Source of the DNA: Paeniglutamicibacter antarcticus_C
Lineage (GTDB): Bacteria > Actinomycetota > Actinomycetes > Actinomycetales > Micrococcaceae
Direction: 5' to 3'
Assembly: GCF_039544305.1 (NCBI RefSeq)
Contig: NZ_BAABLK010000035.1
Location: 1-64,000, forward strand
DNA: 64,000 nt
The position numbers and the translations under genes are program-made. The notes beneath the pieces were generated by a model that did no database searches, was not told the DNA's origin, and was given only the letters and a program-made list of their open reading frames with translations. Positions 33,437 through 41,497 of this stretch are shown here, one piece after another; position 1 is the first letter of the stretch, and the number at the start of each line of letters is the position of its first letter.

Positions 33437-34096
33437 TTACTTTCCCTTGATATCCACGAACTCTACGTCGACGACTTTCCATCCTTTGACGTACGACAAG
33501 TGAAGCGTGCCGGGTTGTGAACTTTTAGTTGCTGGTATCTCAGACTGAAGGTCCCCATTTGGGAGATAGATCGATGTTCTTTCTCGCTCGAACGTAAAAC
33601 CGGAGATTCCAATCGAATCCACGAGTTTGACGAAATTTACAGATATTACGGTTTTTCCGCCAACATGCCAGTTGCCCTGGCCTCGATTGCTATCGCCGGG
33701 ATCGATAATCTGTTTCGCGCAAAGGTAGCAAGAATGCTCTGTGACTGCCTTGATGGGTTTGGTGTCATATGTCAGTACCGTGTAGTCGACCAGCTCAAAG
33801 TAGTACTTTGTAAACGCAGCAATACCTTCCTTCGATTTCTCCTTTGCCGCTTCGGGTAGCTTCGGGACCGGCCAGTTCTTGGCGGGTCCCTTGGAGCTGG
33901 CTGGAACTGGCGTCGGAGTTGGTTCTACGGTTGCAGACGGAGGTGGCGTCGACGGTGAACCGGACGAGGTTGTGGTCGGACTCAAAGATTGACCGCTGGA
34001 CTCAGTCGGATCTGGATTCGAACTGCATCCCGCCGCTATGAGCATGAGCGCGCTGGCGCAGAGGATGCCGATGACGCTCTTGAACTTCGCAAACAT
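33437..34096 (-). CDS. DUF6318-like lipoprotein
   Basis: 219 aa from ATG 34096. Signal peptide with lipobox LIAAGC, so Cys24 is lipidated. A Ser/Thr/Pro-rich linker (about 25-75) leads to a C-terminal domain with AFTKYYFELVDYTVLTYDT, HSCYLCAKQI (possible disulfide), WHVGGKTVISVNF and LSYVKGWKVVDVEF. This fits DUF6318 proteins of Micrococcaceae. It is located 5 nt upstream of the secreted PKD protein. A longer TTG start at 34126 is less likely. It is probably anchored on the outer face of the membrane; function unknown. Confidence 0.78.
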   Translation of the reverse strand: MFAKFKSVIGILCASALMLIAAGCSSNPDPTESSGQSLSPTTTSSGSPSTPPPSATVEPTPTPVPASSKGPAKNWPVPKLPEAAKEKSKEGIAAFTKYYFELVDYTVLTYDTKPIKAVTEHSCYLCAKQIIDPGDSNRGQGNWHVGGKTVISVNFVKLVDSIGISGFTFERERTSIYLPNGDLQSEIPATKSSQPGTLHLSYVKGWKVVDVEFVDIKGK

Positions 34097-34440
34097 GCCA
34101 AGGTCCCACGATTCGGTTGGAGTCAATTAGCAGACATACTAACCCCCTTGCCGCATCATTGGGAGAGGTTTTCCACAGGCAGGTGGCACGTTCTGCGAGG
34201 TAGTCGTGATCGTTTGCAGCCTGCAGGGAAATACTGCAGGTCTGGGACCAACACCGGCCAAGGGCTTCCTGTCGAGCTGACATGGGCCGGGAGGATACTT
34301 CTTCGAGGAACGCCTGAGAGAAGCAAAGATCCGGGCAGAATCTTCGAAACAATCCCGGGTGTGAACATGTGGCCTTCTACGAGAAAGATGCCGGCGCTTG
34401 CTGTGCCGTTAGTCGGCAGCTTCCAGCGTGCTGTCGGATA
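34097..34440. other. 344-bp gap with a CTGCAG inverted repeat
   Basis: No gene is seen. CCTGCAG (34220-34226) and CTGCAGG (34234-34240) form a 7-7-7 inverted repeat, preceded by a third near-copy. This could be a DNA-binding site or a weak hairpin between the methyltransferase gene and the lipoprotein operon, whose promoter must lie near 34100-34180. Confidence 0.4.
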
Positions 34441-35418
34441 TCAGCCGTTCAGCGTTTCCAACACGGTGGCCGTGGGTATTCGTTTGGACATCACGGCGAG
34501 TGACTGTGGGTTTTCATCCACACAGACGAACCGGCGCCCCAGCTTGGCGGCGACAGCTCCGGTAGTGCCGGACCCTGCGAAGAAGTCCAAGACCCAATCA
34601 CCTTCGCGGGAACTCGCGTTGATGATCCTGCGCAGGATACCTTCGGGCTTCTGCGTGGGATACCCGGTCTTCTCCTTGCCGGTCGGCGAGACGATCGTGT
34701 GCCACCAAACATCGGTGGGCAGCTTTCCGCGCTCGCGCTTCTCGGCAGTGACGAGTCCCGGAGCCATGTAGGGCTCGCGATCGACCTCGGCATTGTCGAA
34801 ATGGTACGTCTTGGGGTTCTTGACGTAGACCAGAATGTTGTCATGCTTGGCCGGCCAGCGGGACTTGGCCCGTGCGCCGTAGTCGTAGGCCCAGATGATC
34901 TCGTTCAGGAACGATTCGCGCCCGAAGATGGCATCGAGCATGACCTTGGCGTAGTGCACCTCGCGGTAGTCCAGGTGCACGTAGAGGGTGCCGTCGTCGG
35001 CCAGCAGGCGCCAGGCTTCGCGCAAGCGAGGTTCCAGGAACGACCAGTAGTCGTCAAACGCGTCATCGTAGCTGTGTAGGTCCCCACGCAGGGTCGAGTA
35101 GCTGCGGCCCTGGAACCCGATCCGGTCGCCTTCGCCCTTGGCCGCGCGGACCGAGGTCATGACCTGGCGCTTCTGCGTCCGCCCGGTGTTGAAGGGCGGA
35201 TCAACATAGATCAGGGTGAAGGAACCGTCCGGCAACGTCGGCAGGAATGTTGCGTTTTCGCCGTGAACGAGCAGGTTCGGGCCCGTCGGCGTCCACTGCG
35301 TCACCGAGGGATCCACCGTTGCCCCCCTCTGCGATGCAACGGTGAGCGCCTGCTGCTCTTCCCCGGTCTCCGGGGCAAGTTCAAAGAGCAGGCCGGCGCG
35401 GGGTTCGATATGCGTCAT
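34441..35418 (-). CDS. beta-class DNA methyltransferase (orphan)
   Basis: 325 aa. An N6-adenine or N4-cytosine DNA MTase. Motif IV DPPFNTG (73-79) precedes motif I VLDFFAGSGTTGAVA near the C-terminus, so it is of the beta (permuted) class. Other conserved parts are DDGTLYVHLDYREVHY and PTQKPEGILRRII. No restriction endonuclease, specificity or phage gene is near, so it is an orphan. It starts 5 nt after the helicase stop, suggesting one transcript with an RNA helicase; this pairing is odd for a restriction-modification gene. Recognition sequence is unknown. Confidence 0.9.
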   Translation of the reverse strand: MTHIEPRAGLLFELAPETGEEQQALTVASQRGATVDPSVTQWTPTGPNLLVHGENATFLPTLPDGSFTLIYVDPPFNTGRTQKRQVMTSVRAAKGEGDRIGFQGRSYSTLRGDLHSYDDAFDDYWSFLEPRLREAWRLLADDGTLYVHLDYREVHYAKVMLDAIFGRESFLNEIIWAYDYGARAKSRWPAKHDNILVYVKNPKTYHFDNAEVDREPYMAPGLVTAEKRERGKLPTDVWWHTIVSPTGKEKTGYPTQKPEGILRRIINASSREGDWVLDFFAGSGTTGAVAAKLGRRFVCVDENPQSLAVMSKRIPTATVLETLNG

Positions 35419-35423
35419 GCCTG

Positions 35424-37091
35424 CTACTCGGCGTCGTTGCGATTCACGGTTTCGCCGTCGCGGCGGCGGGTACGGCTGCGATTACGGTTGCGTGCCGGAC
35501 GCTCGGCGGCCGGAGCTGCACTCTCGCCGGGCTCCGGAGCGACCGCGGTTTCGCGGTGGCGTTCGCCTTCGCGCGCCGGGCGGTCCGAACGGCCATGGGA
35601 ATGGCCGTGGCGTCCGCCGCGTTCTGCGCTATTGGCGCCGCGGTCCGAGCGTTCGCCGCGTCGGTTGCCCTCGGAGGAACGGGGGGAGCGTGAAGCGTTC
35701 TTCTTGCCCGTCTCGCCCAGGTCCTCGAGCTTTTCCCCGGAAAGGCCCTCGAGCTTGCGCGCATGGCGCGGCAGGCGGCCCTTGGTGCCGGCCGGGATGT
35801 TCAAATCGGTGAAGAGGTGCGGCGAGGAGGAGTAGGTTTCCACCGGATCGGTGACGTTCAGGCCCAGGGCCTTGTTGATCAATCCCCAGCGCGGGACATC
35901 GTCCCAGTCCACGAAGGTCACGGCGGTGCCCTTGTTGCCGGCGCGGCCGGTGCGGCCCACACGGTGCAGGTAGGTCTTCTCGTCTTCCGGGCACTGCAGG
36001 TTGATCACGTGGGTGACATCATCGACGTCGATGCCGCGCGCGGCCACGTCGGTGGCGACCAGCACGTCGACCTTGTTGTTGCGGAAGGCGCGCAGTGCCT
36101 GCTCGCGGGCACCCTGGCCAAGGTCGCCGTGCATGGCGCCGGCCGCGAAGCCGCGGTCAATGAGTTCGTCGGTCAGCTTGGCCGCCGAACGCTTGGTCTT
36201 GGTGAAGATGATGGTCCGGCCACGGCCCTCTGACTGCAGGATGCGGGCGACGACTTCGTCCTTGTCCAGCTGGTGGGCGCGGTAGATGACCTGGCGGATG
36301 TCCTTCTTGGTGATGGAGTCATCATCCGGGTCCGCTGCGCGGATATGTGTCGGCTTGGTCATGTAGCGCCGCGCCATGGCAATGACCGGGCCGGGCATGG
36401 TGGCCGAGAAGAGCATCGTCTGGCGCACCTCCGGGGTTGCACCCAGCAGTGTCTCGACGTCGGGAAGGAAGCCAAGGTCGAGCATCTCGTCGGCCTCGTC
36501 GAGGATCACGATGCGCACGTTCTTGAGGTTCAGGTGGCGCTGGCGGTGAAGGTCGATCAGGCGCCCGGGGGTGCCCACAACGATCTCCACGCCCTGCTGC
36601 AACTGTTCGATCTGCGGTTCATAGGCCCGGCCGCCGTAGATCGTGGCGATGCGGGCGTTGCGCTTGGTGGCTGCCTTGCCGATGTCCGTGGCGACCTGGT
36701 TTGCCAGTTCACGCGTGGGGGCGATGATTAGTGCCTGCGGTGCGCCGGGGACCGGGAGCTTGTCGTAGCCCGGATCGGTGGGACCGACCACGCGCTGCAG
36801 GGCGGGAATGCCGAAACCGAAGGTCTTGCCGGTGCCCGTCTTGGCCTGGCCAATGATGTCGTGCCCGGCCAGTGCGACCGGAAGGGTCATCGACTGGATG
36901 GGGAAGGGGTGGGTGATGCCCGCAGCGGTCAGCGATTCGACGATGTCGGCGCGGACCCCGAAGTCCGAGAAGGACAACTGGGGGATTTCGTGCGGTGTTT
37001 CTTCGGTGGACAGGGTTTCTTCGATGTCCACGGCCTCAGACGCCGAGTCAGCGGTGAGCAGGTTTTCTGTATTCAACACAGGGGGTCTCAT
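35424..37091 (-). CDS. DEAD-box ATP-dependent RNA helicase
   Basis: 555 aa from ATG 37091; a GTG at 37079 is an alternative. It unwinds RNA during ribosome assembly or mRNA decay. Motifs: Q-motif FPIQSM, I AKTGTGKT, Ia PTRELANQ, Ib TPGRL, II DEADEML, III SATMP, IV IIFTKTK, V VATDVAARGIDV, VI HRVGRTGRAG. After residue ~430 comes an Arg/Gly/Ser-rich RNA-binding tail ending RNRSRTRRRDGE. It resembles CsdA/DeaD-like helicases of actinobacteria. It is upstream of, and possibly co-transcribed with, the DNA methyltransferase. Confidence 0.95.
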   Translation of the reverse strand: MRPPVLNTENLLTADSASEAVDIEETLSTEETPHEIPQLSFSDFGVRADIVESLTAAGITHPFPIQSMTLPVALAGHDIIGQAKTGTGKTFGFGIPALQRVVGPTDPGYDKLPVPGAPQALIIAPTRELANQVATDIGKAATKRNARIATIYGGRAYEPQIEQLQQGVEIVVGTPGRLIDLHRQRHLNLKNVRIVILDEADEMLDLGFLPDVETLLGATPEVRQTMLFSATMPGPVIAMARRYMTKPTHIRAADPDDDSITKKDIRQVIYRAHQLDKDEVVARILQSEGRGRTIIFTKTKRSAAKLTDELIDRGFAAGAMHGDLGQGAREQALRAFRNNKVDVLVATDVAARGIDVDDVTHVINLQCPEDEKTYLHRVGRTGRAGNKGTAVTFVDWDDVPRWGLINKALGLNVTDPVETYSSSPHLFTDLNIPAGTKGRLPRHARKLEGLSGEKLEDLGETGKKNASRSPRSSEGNRRGERSDRGANSAERGGRHGHSHGRSDRPAREGERHRETAVAPEPGESAAPAAERPARNRNRSRTRRRDGETVNRNDAE

Positions 37092-37416
37092 TCGTTTAGG
37101 CACGGCCTCACGGGGTGCTCGACGACCGTCCTCGGTCAAACCGGGGAGATGGGGTCGGAGGTCCACCACATTCGGGGTGCTTCCAGCGGAGCCGATCGCA
37201 GGCATAGCTCGCGGTCAAATGGTTCTGACCACGTGGGGCGCGGAAGTCGCTGGGTGATCCCGCTTGAATTCTTTTCAAGGTATGCGACCGGGCATCCTTA
37301 TACCCTTCAAGCATATCGTGCACCCGGGCGAAACCACGTATTTCCCACCGTGGTTCCCGGTGAGAAGGACTTCCGCTTTTCCCCGAGCCCCGCGGGGGAA
37401 GACCGGAAGGGGTGGG
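37092..37416. other. 325-bp helicase leader with inverted repeats
   Basis: No gene is seen. A perfect 6-5-6 inverted repeat CTTGAATTCTTTTCAAG lies at 37263-37279, 172-188 bp before the helicase start. Another (AACCACG / CGTGGTT) lies around 37340-37363. A long 5' leader is common for cold- and stress-induced DEAD-box helicases. A RNB-gene terminator (TTCCCC...GGGGAA) may lie near 37380-37405. Confidence 0.4.
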
Positions 37417-38865
37417 TCAGGAGTCCAGGATCCGGAAGCGCACCTTGCGGGTATCCAAGTCCGCATCGAGCAGTTCCACCTCGACGCGGGTGCCCGGGGA
37501 CACCGAGCCTTCATAGCGCGCGGTGACCGCGGGGGAGTCCAGCTGAAGGATCCCGCCGGACTTGCCGTTGCCGTTTTCCTCCGTGGATCCGGTCAGCGTC
37601 ACCGCGCTGAAACGTTCGCCGAGACGGTGGGCCAGGGACGCCGCCTCGACAGTGTCGATGGCGGCACGCTCGATCTTGTTCACGACGCGGTTGGAATCGT
37701 TCATCAACTCGGGCAGCGACGGGAGTACTTCGCGTACCGCGGCCGGCACTTCCTGGCCTGTTGCGGCGTAGGAGCAGACCAGCAAGGCAAAACGGTCAAC
37801 AAGCCGACGCAAGGGGGCGGTGGTGTGCGCATAGGGTGCGGCGATGGCGGCCTGCACGGTTTCCTGCGGCAGCTCGCCGTCGAAGGCGCTGTAAGTGGCG
37901 CCGCGAAAAAGGCTCGTCGCATGGTGCATGAGGGCGAGTTGGCGTGGATCCTCCAAATCCAGGGAGCGCAGGAACTCACCATAGGGTTGCTCCGGTGCCC
38001 ACGTTGCGCCCAGGGTCTGTGCCTGGAGGCGGAAGATATCGATGTCTTTCTGCGCCGGGGCAGGCATGGTGCGCAGCAGCCCGACCTTGGCCTTGAGCAT
38101 GATGCCGGCAGCGGCCATGCCCGTCATCAGAGAGATCTGCGCGTTCCAGTCCTCCACCGGCAGCGGGGCGTCGGAGACCAGCTGGTAGGTTCCCTCGACG
38201 CATTCGACATCCTGGGACGGAATGCGCAGGCTGGCGCCTCCGCGCAGCCGTTCCAGCTCGATGCGCTTGAGCCCGACCTCGCGCAACAGCTGCAGCATCT
38301 GACCGGCTTGGCCCGAATCAATCGAGGCCTGGACCCCGGTATAGCTCAGCTTTTCGCGGCTGCGGACCATGGCACGTTCCAGCGCCGTGTGCATCAGCTC
38401 CCCGGAAGCGTCCAGCGAAAAGGACCAGAGGTAGGCGCTGCGGTCTTGGTTGGGCAGCAGCGAGCCGGCGTCCTCGGCGATGGCCTCCGGGTGCAAGGAG
38501 ATGCGCCGGTGCGGCAGGTAGACGGTTTGGCCGCGCAGCCGGGTTTCTGCATCGAGGTTGCCGCCCAAGGCAACGAAGCCGGGCACATCGGCGATCGCAT
38601 AGTGCACCAGGTATCCGTCATCGCTGCGCGAGAGGTGCACTGCCTGGTCCAGGTCGGTTGAGCTTGCCGGGTCGATGGTGACCAACTCGATCTCACGCCG
38701 GTCGATCGGTGGCAGCTCAAAGTCCGCGATGGCACGCTCGGCTTCGGCCAGGACCTCGGAGGGGAACTCGGTGCGTAACTCGAATTCCGTTTCCAGGGCG
38801 ATCAGCGCCTGGGCCAGGGCTGTGCTTCGGGCTTCCGGGGTCAGTGCGATCTTTTGGTGGCTCAC
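37417..38865 (-). CDS. RNB-domain exoribonuclease (RNase II/R-like)
   Basis: 482 aa from GTG 38865. A 3'-5' exoribonuclease. The RNB catalytic domain carries the Mg-binding aspartates in TIDPASSTDLDQAVHLS and has HYAIADVPGFV, HRRISLHPEAI, and TTAPLRRLVDRF. The C-terminus folds into a short S1-like barrel (RYEGSVSPGTRVEVELLD). Shorter than E. coli RNase R, lacking N-terminal cold-shock domains. GTG 38865 is 6 nt after TATGCT with no SD, so it is leaderless; the longer frame to 38952 overlaps the divergent promoter. Confidence 0.92.
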   Translation of the reverse strand: MSHQKIALTPEARSTALAQALIALETEFELRTEFPSEVLAEAERAIADFELPPIDRREIELVTIDPASSTDLDQAVHLSRSDDGYLVHYAIADVPGFVALGGNLDAETRLRGQTVYLPHRRISLHPEAIAEDAGSLLPNQDRSAYLWSFSLDASGELMHTALERAMVRSREKLSYTGVQASIDSGQAGQMLQLLREVGLKRIELERLRGGASLRIPSQDVECVEGTYQLVSDAPLPVEDWNAQISLMTGMAAAGIMLKAKVGLLRTMPAPAQKDIDIFRLQAQTLGATWAPEQPYGEFLRSLDLEDPRQLALMHHATSLFRGATYSAFDGELPQETVQAAIAAPYAHTTAPLRRLVDRFALLVCSYAATGQEVPAAVREVLPSLPELMNDSNRVVNKIERAAIDTVEAASLAHRLGERFSAVTLTGSTEENGNGKSGGILQLDSPAVTARYEGSVSPGTRVEVELLDADLDTRKVRFRILDS

Positions 38866-38871
38866 CGCCCC

Positions 38872-38877
38872 AGCATA
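38872..38877 (-). promoter_or_regulatory. -10 box of leaderless RNB gene
   Basis: TATGCT on the minus strand, 6 nt before GTG 38865. Confidence 0.5.
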
Positions 38878-38927
38878 ACGAGAGACCGGTGCCCGAAGCC
38901 CGATGTGCCACGTGTGTTGGCCCCGAG

Positions 38928-38933
38928 TAGGCT
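38928..38933 (+). promoter_or_regulatory. -10 box of leaderless ferritin-like gene
   Basis: TAGGCT, 6 nt before ATG 38940. It faces the RNB promoter across a 74-bp spacer. Confidence 0.5.
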
Positions 38934-38939
38934 GAAGCA

Positions 38940-39620
38940 ATGACCGATACACCGCTGACTTTTGGTTCCCGGGCCGACGCCGATGATGCGGAGATGGCCC
39001 TGCTGGGGCTGATCGCCTACCAAGAGCTCACGGCCTTTGAACACCTGTCCTCCGATGCGCGCCTCTCGCCGACGCTTGTGGACCGCGAAACCCTGGGCCG
39101 GTTGGCCGTGACGGAGTTCGCACACTACGAAATGGCGCGCGAACTCATCGCCGCACGGGGGCTGGACCCGCAGGAAGTCATCACGCCGTTCATGGAGTCC
39201 CTGGATGAGATGCACCGCCGCACCAAGCCGGGGGACTGGTACGAGTCGCTGACCAAGGCATATGTGATCGACGGGGTCGCGGCCGACTTCTACGCACTGA
39301 TCGCATCGGGCCTGGAGCCGCAGATCCGGTTTCTGCTCAGCGAGGTGAAGACCTCTGCGGTGAACACCGACTGGTTGCGTCAGCGGCTGCAGCTGGCCAT
39401 AGACGAGCACCCCGAACGGGCCTCCCGCCTTGCCCTTTGGGGGCGCAGGCTGCTGGGCGAGGCGCTCACCCAGGCGCGAGAAATCGGCGAGAGATACGAC
39501 TATTGGGGTTCGCTGCACTCCGCCGGCACCGATACCCGCGGCCAGGAGATGACACGGCTTTTCGCCCGGCTCGTGGAGAACCACTCGCGTCGCATGCGCG
39601 AGTTGGGCATGACCGCCTAG
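38940..39620 (+). CDS. ferritin-like fold protein
   Basis: 226 aa. A four-helix bundle: helix 1 with AYQELTAFEHLSSDA, helix 2 with TEFAHYEMARELI (Glu-x2-His), then DGVAADFYALIASGL and a C-terminal RLVENHSRRMRELG helix. Glu and His positions suggest a carboxylate-bridged metal site, as in the ferritin-like proteins near RNB and moeZ in actinobacteria (sometimes called MiaE-like). Substrate unknown. Cytosolic. Leaderless start, divergent from the RNB ribonuclease. Confidence 0.85.
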   Translation: MTDTPLTFGSRADADDAEMALLGLIAYQELTAFEHLSSDARLSPTLVDRETLGRLAVTEFAHYEMARELIAARGLDPQEVITPFMESLDEMHRRTKPGDWYESLTKAYVIDGVAADFYALIASGLEPQIRFLLSEVKTSAVNTDWLRQRLQLAIDEHPERASRLALWGRRLLGEALTQAREIGERYDYWGSLHSAGTDTRGQEMTRLFARLVENHSRRMRELGMTA

Positions 39621-39699
39621 GAAGCGTCGCAAGGGGTGCGGCGCACCCTTGGTTTTGCGCGCCAAAGACCGATTTCACCATGAGAAACGAGGACTACGT

Positions 39700-40383
39700 A
39701 TGGGTATCGACAAGGATTCACCCACCCGGGTGCTGAGCGATTATGAGATTGCCCGAGCGCTGAAGGAACTGCCCTCCTGGAGGGAACGCCAGGGTGCGTT
39801 GGTGTGCGCCTGGACGTTCCTGGATTCACGCGAGGCCATCGATTTTCTGGCGATCGTTGCCGAGGCCGCCGAGCACCAGGGCCACCACCCGGATGTCGAT
39901 TGGCGCCACGACACCATCTTCCTGCGCACCACGTCCCACGACGCCGGCGATGAAATCACTTCCCGCGATGTGGACCTGGCCCGGCTGCTCGAATTCGCCG
40001 CGGCCGACTCGGCAGCGGTGGCCGTGCCGAACCGCCACCAGGACGTGCACCTGAAGATCGCGACCAACAGTGCCGCTGCACTTGAGGGCTTCTGGCTTGA
40101 GGTCATGGGATACATCAGGGACCCGGACGGAGTGCTGGTGGACCCCGAGGGCCGCAATCCGCGGATCCGCTTCCAGCAGCCAGCGACATCGAACGTCAAC
40201 AGCGTCCGCATCGAAAAGCACATCTGCGACTCCGAGCTGGAGCATCTCCAGGGATTGCTGGAGAGCCACAGCAATGACCGGGGCATGGTCCGCCGTCCGG
40301 GGCGCAGCAGCTACTCCGACTCCGAAGGCAACAGCGTCATCCTGTGCACCGAAGTTCGCGAAGGAACCCCGGACTTCCAGTAG
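39700..40383 (+). CDS. pterin-4a-carbinolamine dehydratase / VOC fusion protein
   Basis: 227 aa. The N-terminal ~110 residues form a PCD/DCoH domain with the catalytic EHQGHHPDVDW and TSRDVDLARLLEF; it dehydrates 4a-hydroxy-tetrahydrobiopterin. The C-terminal half (NRHQDVHLKIATNSAAALEG onward) looks like a VOC/glyoxalase beta-alpha-beta-beta-beta module. The first ~20 residues are variable. SD GAGGAC precedes ATG 39700. Whether the VOC half binds metal is unclear. It lies 79 nt behind the ferritin-like gene and is followed by a strong terminator. Confidence 0.85.
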   Translation: MGIDKDSPTRVLSDYEIARALKELPSWRERQGALVCAWTFLDSREAIDFLAIVAEAAEHQGHHPDVDWRHDTIFLRTTSHDAGDEITSRDVDLARLLEFAAADSAAVAVPNRHQDVHLKIATNSAAALEGFWLEVMGYIRDPDGVLVDPEGRNPRIRFQQPATSNVNSVRIEKHICDSELEHLQGLLESHSNDRGMVRRPGRSSYSDSEGNSVILCTEVREGTPDFQ

Positions 40384-40401
40384 GGGCACCGGGGAAGCTT
40401 A

Positions 40402-40445
40402 AGCAGCTGGGGCAGGGACGTGGAAACGTCCCTGCCCCAGCTGCT
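40402..40445. terminator. strong bidirectional terminator
   Basis: Perfect 20-bp stem (40402-40421 with 40426-40445), GGAA tetraloop. It serves the pterin dehydratase (plus) and DUF3107 (minus) genes. Confidence 0.85.
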
Positions 40446-40459
40446 GATGGGCGAAATGC

Positions 40460-40681
40460 CTAGTGCGCGAATCCTACGCGGCGTGCTTCCTCGACTCCGA
40501 TTTCCACATAAGCGATGCCCGCCACGGGCACCAGCATCAGGCGGCCCTTGGCATCGGTAAGGCGCAGTTCCCCGCCGGCGGACAAGGCGTCGGAAACGCG
40601 CTTGCCCAGCTCCTCTGCGTCCTCGGCGGACTCGATTACGATCTCGCGGGTAACATTCTGAATTCCAATGCGAACGTCCAT
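40460..40681 (-). CDS. DUF3107 protein
   Basis: 73 aa. MDVRIGIQNVTREIVIESAE, then DALSAGGELRLTDAKGRLML and PVAGIAYVEIG give the compact beta fold of the actinobacterial DUF3107 family. Function unknown. SD AGGAGGG is excellent. The TetR gene upstream in the same direction (40752) ends 70 bp before it, so co-transcription is possible. Length and ends are exactly those of the family. Confidence 0.93.
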   Translation of the reverse strand: MDVRIGIQNVTREIVIESAEDAEELGKRVSDALSAGGELRLTDAKGRLMLVPVAGIAYVEIGVEEARRVGFAH

Positions 40682-40751
40682 GGGGCCCTCCTGGTTTGTT
40701 GCATGTGTCGGGGCCCGGTGGCACCGACCAACATCTCACCTTGAATTTACG

Positions 40752-41372
40752 TCAGGATTCTTTGGGGAAGCGACCGATTCCGCGCCAAGCTAAACGCGAG
40801 ACCAGATCACCGGCCTCCTCCATGGACACCTCGTCGGCCATATCCACCCAGTAACGTGCCGAGACCTGGGCCATCCCGGCCATCGCGCGGCCCATCAGCA
40901 AGGCCTGTGCCGGGGGAAGCTTGGTGTCCTCGGCAACGACGTCGGCAATGCGCCGGGCGAACTTCGCGTTGAACGCCTCGATGCGACCGCCGATTTCTGC
41001 GTCGTTGAGCAAATCGGATTCGAAGATCAGCCTGAAGGCCTGCGAATCCCGGGCGATGTACTCGTAGTAGGTGCGGATCGTGGCACGCACGCGCAGCTTG
41101 TTGTCCGAGGTGGAATTGATCGCCTGCTGCAACAGATCGCTGAACTCGTCCATGTGGGCATCGAGCAACGCGATGTACAACTCCCGCTTGCCCGGGAAAT
41201 GCTGGTAAAGCACCGGCTTGGAAACCTCGGCCACCTCGGCGATCTCATCCATCGAGGCGCCGTGGAAGCCATGGGCGACAAAGACCTGGTGGGCCGCGTT
41301 GAGCAGCTGGCGGCGACGGGCTTCGCGCGGCATCCGTTGCGTCCTGCCCGCGCGGTTTGTAGGAGTGGTCAC
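40752..41372 (-). CDS. TetR/AcrR family transcriptional regulator
   Basis: 206 aa from GTG 41372, preceded by AAAGGGCCGAT; the frame runs on to 41399. The N-terminal HTH is canonical: RREQLL-like ARRRQLLNAAHQVFVAHGFH, GASMDEIAEVAEVSKPVLYQ, HFPGKRELYIALLDAHM. The C-terminal domain (from about DLLQQAINSTS) probably binds a ligand and dimerises; DADEVSMEEAGDLV-like end. Regulated genes are unknown; moeZ diverges 125 bp away. This TetR-moeZ-DUF3107 order recurs in actinobacteria. Confidence 0.9.
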   Translation of the reverse strand: MTTPTNRAGRTQRMPREARRRQLLNAAHQVFVAHGFHGASMDEIAEVAEVSKPVLYQHFPGKRELYIALLDAHMDEFSDLLQQAINSTSDNKLRVRATIRTYYEYIARDSQAFRLIFESDLLNDAEIGGRIEAFNAKFARRIADVVAEDTKLPPAQALLMGRAMAGMAQVSARYWVDMADEVSMEEAGDLVSRLAWRGIGRFPKES

Positions 41373-41485
41373 ATCGGCCCTTTCGCGAAAACTGGTCACC
41401 CGGGGGTATGCGGGAGAGATTTCGCACCAGTCTACTCTTGGGTAACGAAGGATGGCGGACGCGGTGCCTCGCGGCGCCCAAGCAC

Positions 41486-41491
41486 TATGGT
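41486..41491 (+). promoter_or_regulatory. -10 box of leaderless moeZ
   Basis: TATGGT, 6 nt before ATG 41498; no SD. Confidence 0.5.
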
Positions 41492-41497
41492 GGATAC

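Noticed and set aside
40752..41399. TetR gene start at 41399
   Set aside because: GTG 41372 has AAAGGG at proper distance; the extra nine residues add nothing to the HTH domain.
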